A stretch of DNA of 8,655 nt from Microthrixaceae bacterium. Its GTDB lineage: Bacteria; Actinomycetota; Acidimicrobiia; Acidimicrobiales; Acidimicrobilacustridaceae. The notes beneath the pieces are model-generated. The model saw only the letters and a program-made list of their open reading frames with translations, had not been told where the DNA came from and made no database searches. Where the stretch lies: assembly GCA_023264915.1 (NCBI GenBank), contig JAHFUU010000069.1, positions 1 through 8,655 of the forward strand, read 5' to 3'. The translations under genes and the position numbers were made by a program. Positions 1-6,645 of this stretch are shown here, piece by piece (position 1 is the first letter of the stretch; each line of letters begins with the position of its first letter).

Positions 1-208
1 GCGCCGGATTCGGATCTGGGTCGACGGTGAGGACCACGCCCGGTCGGCACCATCGTCGGTGGTGATGCCGGTTCCGGGAGCCCCACGGCCGCTGAGGATG
101 ACGGTGTTGGTCGGTCAGCCTGCACACGGTAGCCAACGACAGGCGCTCGGCTCGCGGCCAGGACACAACAAGACGATAGAAGAAGCTTGAGAAGTTGCTG
201 TCAGCCAT
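1..208 (-). CDS. Possible partial hypothetical protein, runs off left edge
   Basis: An ATG at 208-206 shares its A with the TGA stop of the upstream zinc-ribbon gene (TGATG), the arrangement of a translationally coupled next gene. The frame stays open for 69 codons to the window edge. The first part (MADSNFSSFFYRLVVSWPRA) looks like ordinary protein. After about residue 30 the product becomes rich in Arg, His and Pro and looks like an out-of-frame reading. The adjacent minus frame has better third-position GC over about 1-112, which could mean a frameshift or simply a different gene. A plus-strand frame is also open from the left edge to a TGA at 188-190. No family is recognised. The start is reasonable from context, but the coding status of the whole stretch is uncertain. 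Confidence 0.3.
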   Translation of the reverse strand, partial: MADSNFSSFFYRLVVSWPRAERLSLATVCRLTDQHRHPQRPWGSRNRHHHRRWCRPGVVLTVDPDPNPA

Positions 209-591
209 CATGATCCAGCCATATGCCCCGCGAGTACACCGAAGCCCGCGAGTGCGATGATTATCAGGACAGCCAGGAGTGCCGTGCGTAGCCAGGGCGT
301 GAGCAAAGGATCACGTTCGAGGCTCTCAGACGAGCTGGCAGGCCGAAGATGGTGCTGGTTGGCCCAATCATCCCGTCGGGGATCACCCAACGGAACGCTG
401 GACGGGGGTCGCTCGGTGTTCACGCGTTCGAATGGGGCCGCCTGGCCGGAGTGAGACGGGGTGGTGGACAGGCTGGCGACCTGTTGGGGTGGCCGCATCG
501 GTGAGCCACAGCGGGGGCAGGCGGCGATCTGCTCATCGCCAAGCGCAAGCCCGCATTGCCAGCACTGCTGATCAAGTGAACGCGACGCCAC
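208..591 (-). CDS. Small zinc-ribbon protein with C-terminal membrane anchor
   Basis: This predicts a 127-residue protein from a GTG at 591-589, 11 bases after the bioD stop. Earlier in-frame starts would lie inside bioD. Residues 10-28 carry two knuckles, CWQC and CPRC, in a CxxC-x11-CxxC spacing that fits a structural zinc ribbon. Residues about 30-95 are a polar, Pro/Ser/Arg-rich linker without an obvious fold. Residues about 102-122 form one strongly hydrophobic segment (core LLAVLIIIALAGFGVLAG), followed by a five-residue tail. The likely topology is an N-terminal cytoplasmic zinc ribbon tethered to the membrane. This layout is widespread in small uncharacterised bacterial proteins and does not reveal a function. 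Position makes it the distal member of the biotin operon, but a biotin role is only inference. The ribosome-binding site is weak, so coupling to bioD is likely. Confidence 0.7.
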   Translation of the reverse strand: MASRSLDQQCWQCGLALGDEQIAACPRCGSPMRPPQQVASLSTTPSHSGQAAPFERVNTERPPSSVPLGDPRRDDWANQHHLRPASSSESLERDPLLTPWLRTALLAVLIIIALAGFGVLAGHMAGS

Positions 592-602
592 TCCAGACCA
601 GC

Positions 603-1265
603 CTACCGTTCCAGGACTGATCTGCTCGCGGCTGAGATCGTCGTGCACATGGCGTGCCCCACGTGGGACGCCAACCACTGCCGGTTGGAGTTGTGCAGGC
701 TCGAGCGGGGGTTGAACCGGTTCAACAGGATGACCTGGGACCACCGATCGAGAGCGTCAGTGCTGAGCCGGACAAGGTTGATGGTGCCAAGATCCGCGTC
801 CGCCACGAGGACCACAAGGTCTGGCTTGGCGGCTCTGGCCAGATCCACGGTGTCTCCATCCTCTGCGAGGGGTGAGCGCACGCCGCCGGCGGTCTCGACG
901 AGTCCGATGTCGACCGGTGTCGCCGGCCATGACAGCTCCGTCACAAGATCTGCGAGCTGGATCGTTGGCATGGCCAGCGCGCTCGCGGCCATCGGTGGAG
1001 CCAATGGGGTCGGGTACCAGCGATGGGCGGGGCAGACCGCCGTGGGTGCCTCACCGGTCGCCCCAGCGAGCACCTCAGCATCGGTGGCTGCGGGTGACTG
1101 TGGATCAAAGGACTGGGCGGGCTTGCGCGCTGCGACCGTGAGGCCCAGCGAACGAAGATGCTGTGCGATCGCCGCCGCTGCCCAGGTCTTGCCCACCCCC
1201 GTTCCGGTACCTGCGACCAGGACGACCTTCCCCGGTCTGGGATGCGCGCGTGGCGGTGGATTCAT
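603..1265 (-). CDS. bioD: Dethiobiotin synthetase (BioD), divergent
   Basis: The 220-residue product matches the ATP-dependent dethiobiotin synthetase family, which closes the ureido ring of 7,8-diaminopelargonic acid with CO2 in the cytoplasm. A P-loop, GTGTGVGKTW, is at residues 19-28. A KPAQS segment at 48-52 corresponds to the family KPVxTG/KPVxSG motif. The acid-bearing ETAGGVRSPL at 124-133 corresponds to the usual EGAGG motif, and a nucleotide-base type NR is at 182-183. The ATG at 1265 overlaps the bioF stop as ATGA, with a GAGG-type ribosome-binding site just upstream inside bioF. The frame is open further upstream, but that part is bioF in another frame. Length is normal for the family. 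The KPAQS and ETAGG variants make this a divergent member. Operon context with bioF and bioA supports the assignment. Confidence 0.88.
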   Translation of the reverse strand: MNPPPRAHPRPGKVVLVAGTGTGVGKTWAAAAIAQHLRSLGLTVAARKPAQSFDPQSPAATDAEVLAGATGEAPTAVCPAHRWYPTPLAPPMAASALAMPTIQLADLVTELSWPATPVDIGLVETAGGVRSPLAEDGDTVDLARAAKPDLVVLVADADLGTINLVRLSTDALDRWSQVILLNRFNPRSSLHNSNRQWLASHVGHAMCTTISAASRSVLER

Positions 1266-2440
1266 GAGGGCCTCACACCTGGGAGGCCGGCAGACGCGAG
1301 TGCTGTGGCCAGCCGATCTATGTCCTTGTCTTGGTGCTCCGCACTGAGAGCAACTCTCAGGCGTGACGTACCGGCCGGGACGGTCGGTGGCCGGATGGCC
1401 GGGACGAGCAACCCCTCGGCCAGCAATGCCTCCGATGCGGCGACAGCAGCGCGCTCGTCCCCCACCACGATGGGGATGATGGGCGACCGCCAACCGGGGG
1501 CCAGCCTTTGCACGTGATCAGCGAGACGTTGTCGAAGTGAGTCACCCTCAGGGCTCTGGAAGATCTGCAACGAGCACTGTGCAGCCGCCGTGTCTGCCGG
1601 GGTGGCCGCAGTCGTGAAGATGAACGACCGCGCCCTGTTGGTCAGCAGGTCTACGAACGGCTTGGGCCCCGCCACGAAACCGCCCAGCGATCCGAGCGCC
1701 TTTGACAGCGTGCCCACCCGCAGCACCGTCACGTTCTCGAGCTCGCCTGAGTCCAGATCCGGACCTAGAGCAGCGTGGGCCTCATCCAGGATCAGGAGGG
1801 CATCGTGGCGGCGGCAGGTTTCGACCAGGCCCGCCACCGGTGCGACATCACCGTCCATCGAGAACACCAGGTCAGTCACCACCATGGCCCTTCGCTTGTC
1901 GCTGGTGCAGAGCAGGCGTTCGAGATGGTCGAGATCGCGGTGCCCGAAGACCTCGACGTCGGCCCTGGCAAGGCGGGCTCCGTCGATCACCGAGGCGTGG
2001 TTCAACTCGTCTGAGAAGATCCGGCACGATTCGCCTCCGAAGGTCGTGAGGACCCCGAGGTTGGCCGAGAACCCGGTGGGGAACAACAGTGCCGCCTCGG
2101 TCTGCTTCCAATCCGCCAGTGCCGCCTCGAGATCGCGATGCACCGGCCGGGAGCCGACGACGAGCCGCGAGGCACCCGAGCCGCTTCCCCACCTGTCGAT
2201 CGCGCCCTGGGCCGCGGCCTTGACTGCTGGGTGCTGGGTGAGACCCAGGTAGTCGTTGGACGCGAAGCTCACGACCTGCCGCTCGCCGTCAAGGACACCA
2301 CGAGGTCCCGCCGCATCAAAGGTCCGGATCGTTCGCCAGCGCCCCTCAGCTGATATCTGTGAGCACTCCTGGTCGACGTGATCGAGCCACGCGCCGCCCT
2401 GTCGCCGGCGTGGCGGTGTCGCCTCAGCTTCGGGGGCCAT
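1262..2440 (-). CDS. bioF: 8-amino-7-oxononanoate synthase (BioF)
   Basis: This 392-residue fold-type I PLP enzyme of the alpha-oxoamine synthase family condenses pimeloyl-ACP or pimeloyl-CoA with L-alanine to give 8-amino-7-oxononanoate, CO2 and the free carrier. Visible family motifs in order are SNDYLGL at 61-67, GSGASRL at 87-93, DELNHAS at 144-150 with the cofactor-stacking His149, LDEAHA at 218-223 with the pyridine-nitrogen Asp219, the Schiff-base lysine in GTLSKALG (Lys247), and IRPPTVP near 349-355 before the C-terminal RLRVALSAEH. Length is typical. The ATG at 2440 lies 6 bases after the stop of the hydrolase gene, with GGAG about 11 bases upstream inside that gene. Its stop overlaps the bioD start. 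The BioF call rests on motifs plus the bio neighbours; related enzymes (KBL, serine palmitoyltransferase) are less likely in this context. Confidence 0.93.
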   Translation of the reverse strand: MAPEAEATPPRRRQGGAWLDHVDQECSQISAEGRWRTIRTFDAAGPRGVLDGERQVVSFASNDYLGLTQHPAVKAAAQGAIDRWGSGSGASRLVVGSRPVHRDLEAALADWKQTEAALLFPTGFSANLGVLTTFGGESCRIFSDELNHASVIDGARLARADVEVFGHRDLDHLERLLCTSDKRRAMVVTDLVFSMDGDVAPVAGLVETCRRHDALLILDEAHAALGPDLDSGELENVTVLRVGTLSKALGSLGGFVAGPKPFVDLLTNRARSFIFTTAATPADTAAAQCSLQIFQSPEGDSLRQRLADHVQRLAPGWRSPIIPIVVGDERAAVAASEALLAEGLLVPAIRPPTVPAGTSRLRVALSAEHQDKDIDRLATALASAGLPGVRPS

Positions 2441-2446
2441 GGCAGC

Positions 2447-3574
2447 TCATGCTCCGGGTTCGTCCCAGCGGCCGCGGACCGCTGCAAGGATGAAGACGAA
2501 CAGCAGCCCGATGGCGAACATCCCTATGAAGATCAACAACAAGTAGTCCTTGAGCTCGCGCTCCTCGGCGAACATGATCGGTTGCGGTGTGGGGACACCG
2601 AGCGAGTCAGCCATGAAGGGAACCATCTCGTTCCAGACCCGGGAGGTGTACTCGTTGCCGTGCTTGGAACCCTCGACCGCCTTGGTCTGCACGTTCACGT
2701 TGTTGTCCGTGAGAGCTCTCTTCATGCGATCGAGCTGGTCCATGGGAACGATCTCGTCGGTCGCGTTGGCGAGGAACATCGGAGGGGTCGTCCTGGTCAC
2801 CTGGCTGGCGGGGGATGCGGCCAGATAGGTCGCAGGGCACTGGTTCGGGCCGCAACCCAGCATCCCCGGAACCAGCGGGAGGCGCCAGAACGCCTTGCAG
2901 GGCTCGTCACCCCCGCAACTCGGCGGTGCCTCACCGTTCACGGGGACCAGCTGATCGAGCGCCAGCGGTGCCGAGAAGGTCGCGACGACTCGGATGCGGG
3001 GGGCCTTGGACGGATCGGGGAGGCTGCTCGGGTCCATGCCGAACCCAGTGGCCCCCACCAGCGCGGCGAGGTGGCCGCCGGCAGATTCCCCCAGAAGGGC
3101 CAGACGTGTGGGATCGCTGCCGTAGTCGCGGGCATGGTCGGCGACCCAGCGGACTGCGGTCTTGACGTCGTCGACGTTTCCGGGCCACGTGGGCGTATCC
3201 CGCACGGCCAGCCGGTAAGCGATGCTGAAACCGACCCATCCCTGCTGTGCCAGGAGCTTGCCCTGGGTGTCCATCATGTTCGGGTCGCCCTGGGACCAGG
3301 ACCCGCCGTGCACGAGCACCACGGCCGGCACCCCGAAGGACTTGGCCTTCGGCCTGTACACGTTGAGCGTCAGAGGGCTCGTCGGGCTGGCACCGAAGGC
3401 GACGTCCCTGGTGATCTCCACGAGGGAGTCATCTGGAGCTTGGGGGCCTTCGGCTTGGGCGGAGGCCGACCCGGGACGGCACGCGAGCATGACCAGTCCG
3501 AGAGCGAGACCAACTCTGGCAAGGCAGACGGAACGGGGTCGACTGACGGGCTGCGACAGCGAGGGGAGCCTCAT
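2447..3574 (-). CDS. Exported, membrane-anchored alpha/beta-hydrolase (esterase-like)
   Basis: This 375-residue alpha/beta-hydrolase resembles the BD-FAE/HSL-like carboxylesterases. An HGGS oxyanion motif is at 89-92, a nucleophile elbow GESAGG at 162-167 (Ser164), and a probable acid and base are Asp273 (ATDEIVP) and His305 (SKHG). The N terminus has a basic region, a hydrophobic core about 20-31 (VGLALGLVMLA) and an AxA site (ASA before Gln40), so it looks like a Sec signal peptide. Cys32 follows M-L-A, a poor lipobox. Four cysteines (220, 226, 241, 246) could form disulfides outside the cytoplasm. Residues about 344-366 are a transmembrane helix followed by a basic tail, implying a C-terminal anchor. 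Its ATG overlaps the bioA stop as ATGA and bioF follows after 6 bases. That suggests a biotin-linked ester hydrolase, but export argues against a classical BioH role. The substrate is unknown. Confidence 0.85.
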   Translation of the reverse strand: MRLPSLSQPVSRPRSVCLARVGLALGLVMLACRPGSASAQAEGPQAPDDSLVEITRDVAFGASPTSPLTLNVYRPKAKSFGVPAVVLVHGGSWSQGDPNMMDTQGKLLAQQGWVGFSIAYRLAVRDTPTWPGNVDDVKTAVRWVADHARDYGSDPTRLALLGESAGGHLAALVGATGFGMDPSSLPDPSKAPRIRVVATFSAPLALDQLVPVNGEAPPSCGGDEPCKAFWRLPLVPGMLGCGPNQCPATYLAASPASQVTRTTPPMFLANATDEIVPMDQLDRMKRALTDNNVNVQTKAVEGSKHGNEYTSRVWNEMVPFMADSLGVPTPQPIMFAEERELKDYLLLIFIGMFAIGLLFVFILAAVRGRWDEPGA

Positions 3575-4920
3575 TCCGTTGCAGCTACCTCTTGGATCGA
3601 CGCCGCCAGCGTGTCGAGGATCCGGTCGAGCTCATCCTCGGTGATGGTGAGCGGGGGCATCAGCACCACGACGTCGCCGAGCGGCCTCAGCAGCACGCCC
3701 CTGCGGACAGCCGCTGCGCACACCCTCCGCCCCCAGCTGAGCCCGGAGGTGGGTGGACCGAGCTCTACGCCTGCCATCAGGCCCACGTGGCGTACCGCTC
3801 GCACTGCGGGGTGGTCGGCGAAGTCGGTGTGCAGGCGCCTGGCAAGCTGATCCGCTCGGGCCGCGACGTTGCCCAGGACGTCCCACTCGTCGATCAGCTC
3901 GAGATGGCGCTTGGCGACGGCACATGCCAGAGCATTCCCGCCGTAGGAGTGACCGTGGTAGAGCGTGCGCTCGCTCAGATCCGGGCCCAGGAACGAATCG
4001 AACACCTTCTGAGTGACCACGGTGGCCGAAAGAGCAAGATAGCCACCCGTGATGCCCTTCCCGATGGCCATGATGTCGGGGAGGATCCCGCACCGCTCAG
4101 AGGCGAAGAGGGCTCCTGTACGCCCGAAGCCGGTGGCGACCTCGTCTGCGATCACGAGCACCCCTGCCCGCTGAGCTGCCTCGACGAGTCGCCCGACTGA
4201 TGCCGGATCGGTCACCTCGATGCCGGCAGCTCCCTGGACCAGCGGTTCGAACATGACCGCGGCCAGCTCGTCGCCGCGGTCCTCGATCAGCGCGCAGGCC
4301 TGGTCGGCCCAGGTCTCGTCGTAGTAGCCGGGGGCGCGGACGACGGGGAAGCGAAGCGGGTCGAAGATGTCGGTTCCGAAACCACCAGCCCCGATCGAGA
4401 TGGCACCGACCGTGTCCCCGTGGTAGGCGCCACCCAGGGCAAGGTAGGTGGTCCGCCCGGGCACGCCAAGGTTCTTCCAATGCTGGAAGGCGATCTTGAG
4501 CGCCTGCTCGGTGGCGGCTGCACCGTCAGAGGCGAACAGGAAGTGGGGCTGGGCCACCGGAACGCGCGGTGCCAGCGCCTCGGCCAGCTCGATCGTGGAC
4601 GTGTTGCCGTTCCCCAGACACGTGGAGTGGGAGATCTTTCCGACCTGATCGACGAGTGCCTCGTCGAGCTCGGCGACGCGGTGGCCAAGGGTCAGGACCC
4701 ACAGGGACGAGATGGCGTCGAGGTAGCGGTTGCCGTCGACGTCGATCAGCTCGCGACCCTCAGCCCGGTCGATGATGAGCGGCTCGTTGTCAGCGAAGCA
4801 GGACATCTGCGTGAACCCGTGCCAGACAACGTCCTGGTCACGCCTGACCCAGGACCTGTAGCTGCCCGAACGGCGCCCCGCACCTCGTGGGTGCTCGCTT
4901 CGGTGTGGCTCAGCAGCCAT
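3571..4920 (-). CDS. bioA: Diaminopelargonate aminotransferase (BioA)
   Basis: This class III PLP aminotransferase of about 449 residues converts 8-amino-7-oxononanoate to 7,8-diaminopelargonate. Numbering is from the ATG at 4920. WHGFTQM is at 33-39, YLDAISSLW at 66-74, YHGDTVGAISIG near 166-177, DEVATGFGRTG with Asp259, the Schiff-base lysine Lys288 in AIGKGITGGY, GHSYGGNALAC near 323-333, and LRPLGDVVVLMPP near the C terminus. These motifs, and the WxxFTQM and RPLGD forms in particular, resemble the Bacillus BioA branch that uses lysine as amino donor rather than the E. coli S-adenosylmethionine type. This comparison is from memory. The start is chosen because the frame before it overlaps ubiB and looks non-coding. 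A GGGAG lies 11 bases upstream. A shorter start cannot be excluded, though no ATG or GTG lies between 4920 and the WHGF motif. Its stop overlaps the hydrolase start. Confidence 0.93.
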   Translation of the reverse strand: MAAEPHRSEHPRGAGRRSGSYRSWVRRDQDVVWHGFTQMSCFADNEPLIIDRAEGRELIDVDGNRYLDAISSLWVLTLGHRVAELDEALVDQVGKISHSTCLGNGNTSTIELAEALAPRVPVAQPHFLFASDGAAATEQALKIAFQHWKNLGVPGRTTYLALGGAYHGDTVGAISIGAGGFGTDIFDPLRFPVVRAPGYYDETWADQACALIEDRGDELAAVMFEPLVQGAAGIEVTDPASVGRLVEAAQRAGVLVIADEVATGFGRTGALFASERCGILPDIMAIGKGITGGYLALSATVVTQKVFDSFLGPDLSERTLYHGHSYGGNALACAVAKRHLELIDEWDVLGNVAARADQLARRLHTDFADHPAVRAVRHVGLMAGVELGPPTSGLSWGRRVCAAAVRRGVLLRPLGDVVVLMPPLTITEDELDRILDTLAASIQEVAATE

Positions 4921-4979
4921 TGCAGTCGAGGCTCCCGACGGGCATAGCCGGCGAGGGTAGCTGCGGCCCCGATCACACA

Positions 4980-5017
4980 GCCAGGCAGCCGCAGGTGCTC
5001 TGGCCGGCTGACCTGGC
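4980..5017 (-). promoter_or_regulatory. Imperfect hairpin in the ubiB-bioA gap
   Basis: The 142-base gap between ubiB and bioA contains an inverted repeat. GCCAGG (4980-4985) pairs with CCTGGC (5012-5017) and AGCCG (4987-4991) with CGGCT (5005-5009), separated by a small internal bulge and closed by a 13-base loop. That gives 11 pairs. It ends about 60 bases before the bioA ATG, and no U-tract follows on the minus strand. It could be a factor-dependent or GC-type terminator for ubiB, a leader structure or an operator. A perfect 12-bp palindrome, GCCGGCGCCGGC, lies nearby at 5030-5041. I saw no strong -35/-10 pair, and neither a BirA-like nor a BioQ-like operator as I recall those consensus sites. 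Confidence 0.4.
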
Positions 5018-5062
5018 AGCTGAGCTACGGCCGGCGCCGGCAGATGCGGACGCGGTTGTCGC

Positions 5063-6574
5063 TCAGGCAGGGACCGGTGTCTGGGCCCAACCGCCACTGC
5101 CCGCGGCGGGGGTCGCGGCGAGCCGCTCACCCATGGGTGTGGCAGGGGGCCCCGCCGTGAAGGGCCAGAGCTCCTCTGAAAGGCGTCTCCAGTTGCCTGT
5201 GCTGTGGAGCTCCCCGAACAACGCGAACAGCCCGAGGTTGATGCGCTGGATGATCACGAACTCCGGTGGCAGGTTGGAAGCGCGCATGATCTCCCCGTAC
5301 GGGCCGCGCTGATCGAAGAAGCGCCTGACCGTCTCGGAGGCGTACTCGGGTTCGATGGTGACCATGCCGTCCTCTTGGATGAGCTCATAGAAGTGCCCGA
5401 AGTAGTCGGCCACCTCCTCGTCGGAGAACGACGCTCCCGGCCTCAGCAGTCCGAGCTCCTCGATCACCCGCCTGAACTCCGACGGGTCCGGGTCGAGAAC
5501 CATCGCCCGGATCATCAACTCGAACTTGTCGAGCTCTTCGTCCGTGAAGTGCTTGACGAGCCCGAAGTCCAGGAAGGAAACCTGGCCACCCTTCCTGAAC
5601 AGGTAGTTGCCAGGGTGGGGGTCACCGTTGAAGGCGCGCAACCGGTACAGCGACCCGAACGCGAACCGGTAGATGGTCTCGGCGGCCATGTCCTTGTCTT
5701 GCTGTGACCAACCGAGCATGACGCTCCACGGCACACCCTCGGCCAGCTCTGTGGTGAGGACTCGGGCAGTGGACAGGTCAGCATGCACGACGGGCACGTG
5801 GATGTAGGGATGGCCGCGGTAGTACTCGGCGAACATGGTCTGGTTCTTCGCTTCCAGGGTGTAGTCGAGCTCCTCGACCAGGCGTTCGCGCAACTCCGAC
5901 ACGAAGGGTTTGTGGTCGAACCCGGGAAAGACCTGGCCGAGTCCAGCGAACAGCAGCCCGACGTTGTCGAGGTCTGCCGCGACGGCCTCGGCGACACCGG
6001 GGTACTGGACCTTGACTGCGACGGCTCGCCCGTCTGGGGTGATGGCGCGATGCACCTGCCCGATCGATGCCGACGCGATGGGGATCGGGTCCCACTCCTC
6101 GAACAGGTCCTCGGGGTCCGCGCCGAGCTCCTCGCGAACCACCCCGGCCGCGAGCTCGGCGCTCATGGGCGGCGCATCCTGTTGGAGGTCAGCCAGGGCA
6201 GCCCTGACGTGTTCGGGCAAGCCCTGGTCCAGGTAGCTGACCATCTGGCCGAGCTTCATCATCGCGCCCTTCATCTGGCCAAGCGCCTCGGCGACCTGCT
6301 CAGCCGTCTTGATCTCAAAGGCGGTGTCGAGCTCTTGCCGCTGCTGTGCCGACGCGAAGGCTCGCCTCGCGCGGTGCATGGCGTATGAGCCGCCGGCCTT
6401 GGCGCCCACGCCGGCCAGCCGTGCGTTGCGCGCCCTTGTGGTGCTGTGGCTGACGGGGCTGCCCGGGGACGGGCCTTCACCTTCGTCGTGGTTGCGTTGT
6501 TGGTTCAGCTTCCACAACGCCGTCGCGACCATCGCACCTGCAACCGCTGCGGCTGTCGCCTGCTTCTTGTTCAC
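5063..6574 (-). CDS. AarF/UbiB (ABC1/ADCK) family atypical kinase
   Basis: The 503-residue product is a UbiB-family protein kinase-like ATPase. From the GTG start, the diagnostic KxGQ motif is at 107-110 (KLGQ). The alanine-rich nucleotide loop IASASIGQ is at 166-173, the ATP-binding lysine is Lys188 (VAVKVQYPG), a conserved acidic stretch EELDYTLEAKNQ is near 234-245, the catalytic loop FNGDPHPGN is near 315-323 with Asp318 and Asn323, and the metal-binding DFG is at 336-338. Family members act in isoprenoid-quinone biosynthesis or membrane-lipid homeostasis. If the host uses menaquinone, as many actinobacteria do, the exact substrate is open. Residues about 5-20 are Ala-rich and weakly hydrophobic, perhaps membrane-associating. 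The GTG at 6574 is preferred because upstream residues look non-coding and a GGTGG lies just before it. It is divergent from the sulfatase and may lead into the biotin genes. Confidence 0.9.
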   Translation of the reverse strand: MNKKQATAAAVAGAMVATALWKLNQQRNHDEGEGPSPGSPVSHSTTRARNARLAGVGAKAGGSYAMHRARRAFASAQQRQELDTAFEIKTAEQVAEALGQMKGAMMKLGQMVSYLDQGLPEHVRAALADLQQDAPPMSAELAAGVVREELGADPEDLFEEWDPIPIASASIGQVHRAITPDGRAVAVKVQYPGVAEAVAADLDNVGLLFAGLGQVFPGFDHKPFVSELRERLVEELDYTLEAKNQTMFAEYYRGHPYIHVPVVHADLSTARVLTTELAEGVPWSVMLGWSQQDKDMAAETIYRFAFGSLYRLRAFNGDPHPGNYLFRKGGQVSFLDFGLVKHFTDEELDKFELMIRAMVLDPDPSEFRRVIEELGLLRPGASFSDEEVADYFGHFYELIQEDGMVTIEPEYASETVRRFFDQRGPYGEIMRASNLPPEFVIIQRINLGLFALFGELHSTGNWRRLSEELWPFTAGPPATPMGERLAATPAAGSGGWAQTPVPA

Positions 6575-6587
6575 GGAGCCACCGTAG

Positions 6588-6635
6588 TGAGTTTGCTCAG
6601 TCAACCCCTCGTCGGGGTGCCAGTGCCGAACTGGC
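6588..6635. repeat. Three adjacent small inverted repeats in the ubiB leader
   Basis: Three perfect inverted repeats sit almost end to end just upstream of the ubiB GTG. TGAG-N4-CTCA is at 6588-6599. ACCCC-N5-GGGGT is at 6604-6618. GCCAGT-N5-ACTGGC is at 6619-6635 and directly abuts the second. On the ubiB transcript they would form consecutive short hairpins with 4-5 base loops starting about 14 bases before the start codon. They could be regulator sites or leader structures. Short stems are common by chance in GC-rich DNA, so the run of three is the only reason to list them. Confidence 0.45.
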
Positions 6636-6645
6636 TCCGCCCAGC

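Noticed and set aside
2..190. Plus-strand open frame from the left edge ending at a TGA at 188-190
   Set aside because: It is only 62 codons with no start and no recognisable motif, and it competes with a coupled minus-strand start. It could be the end of a convergent gene but cannot be supported here.
2378..3850. 490-codon open frame on the plus strand opposite the hydrolase and the ends of bioA and bioF
   Set aside because: It lies antisense to three genes with clear catalytic motifs. Its product has no coherent domain. Long antisense frames are expected in GC-rich DNA.
4746..4976. Minus-strand frame starting VIGAAATLAGYARREPRL before and across the bioA start
   Set aside because: The first part looks protein-like and has good third-position GC, but it runs into the conserved bioA WHGFTQM region in another frame, where its product loses character. 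It remains a caution about the bioA start.
4992..5028. tRNA D-arm-like sequence on the minus strand (TAGCTCAGCTG followed by AGAGCACCTG)
   Set aside because: The D-loop would be too long, no GTTCRANNC T-loop follows, and no acceptor stem pairs at the right distance, so this is a chance resemblance.
3571..5130. Longer bioA starting at 5130
   Set aside because: The extra 70 residues overlap the end of ubiB, are Pro/Arg-rich and precede a normal BioA N terminus, so the ATG at 4920 is preferred.
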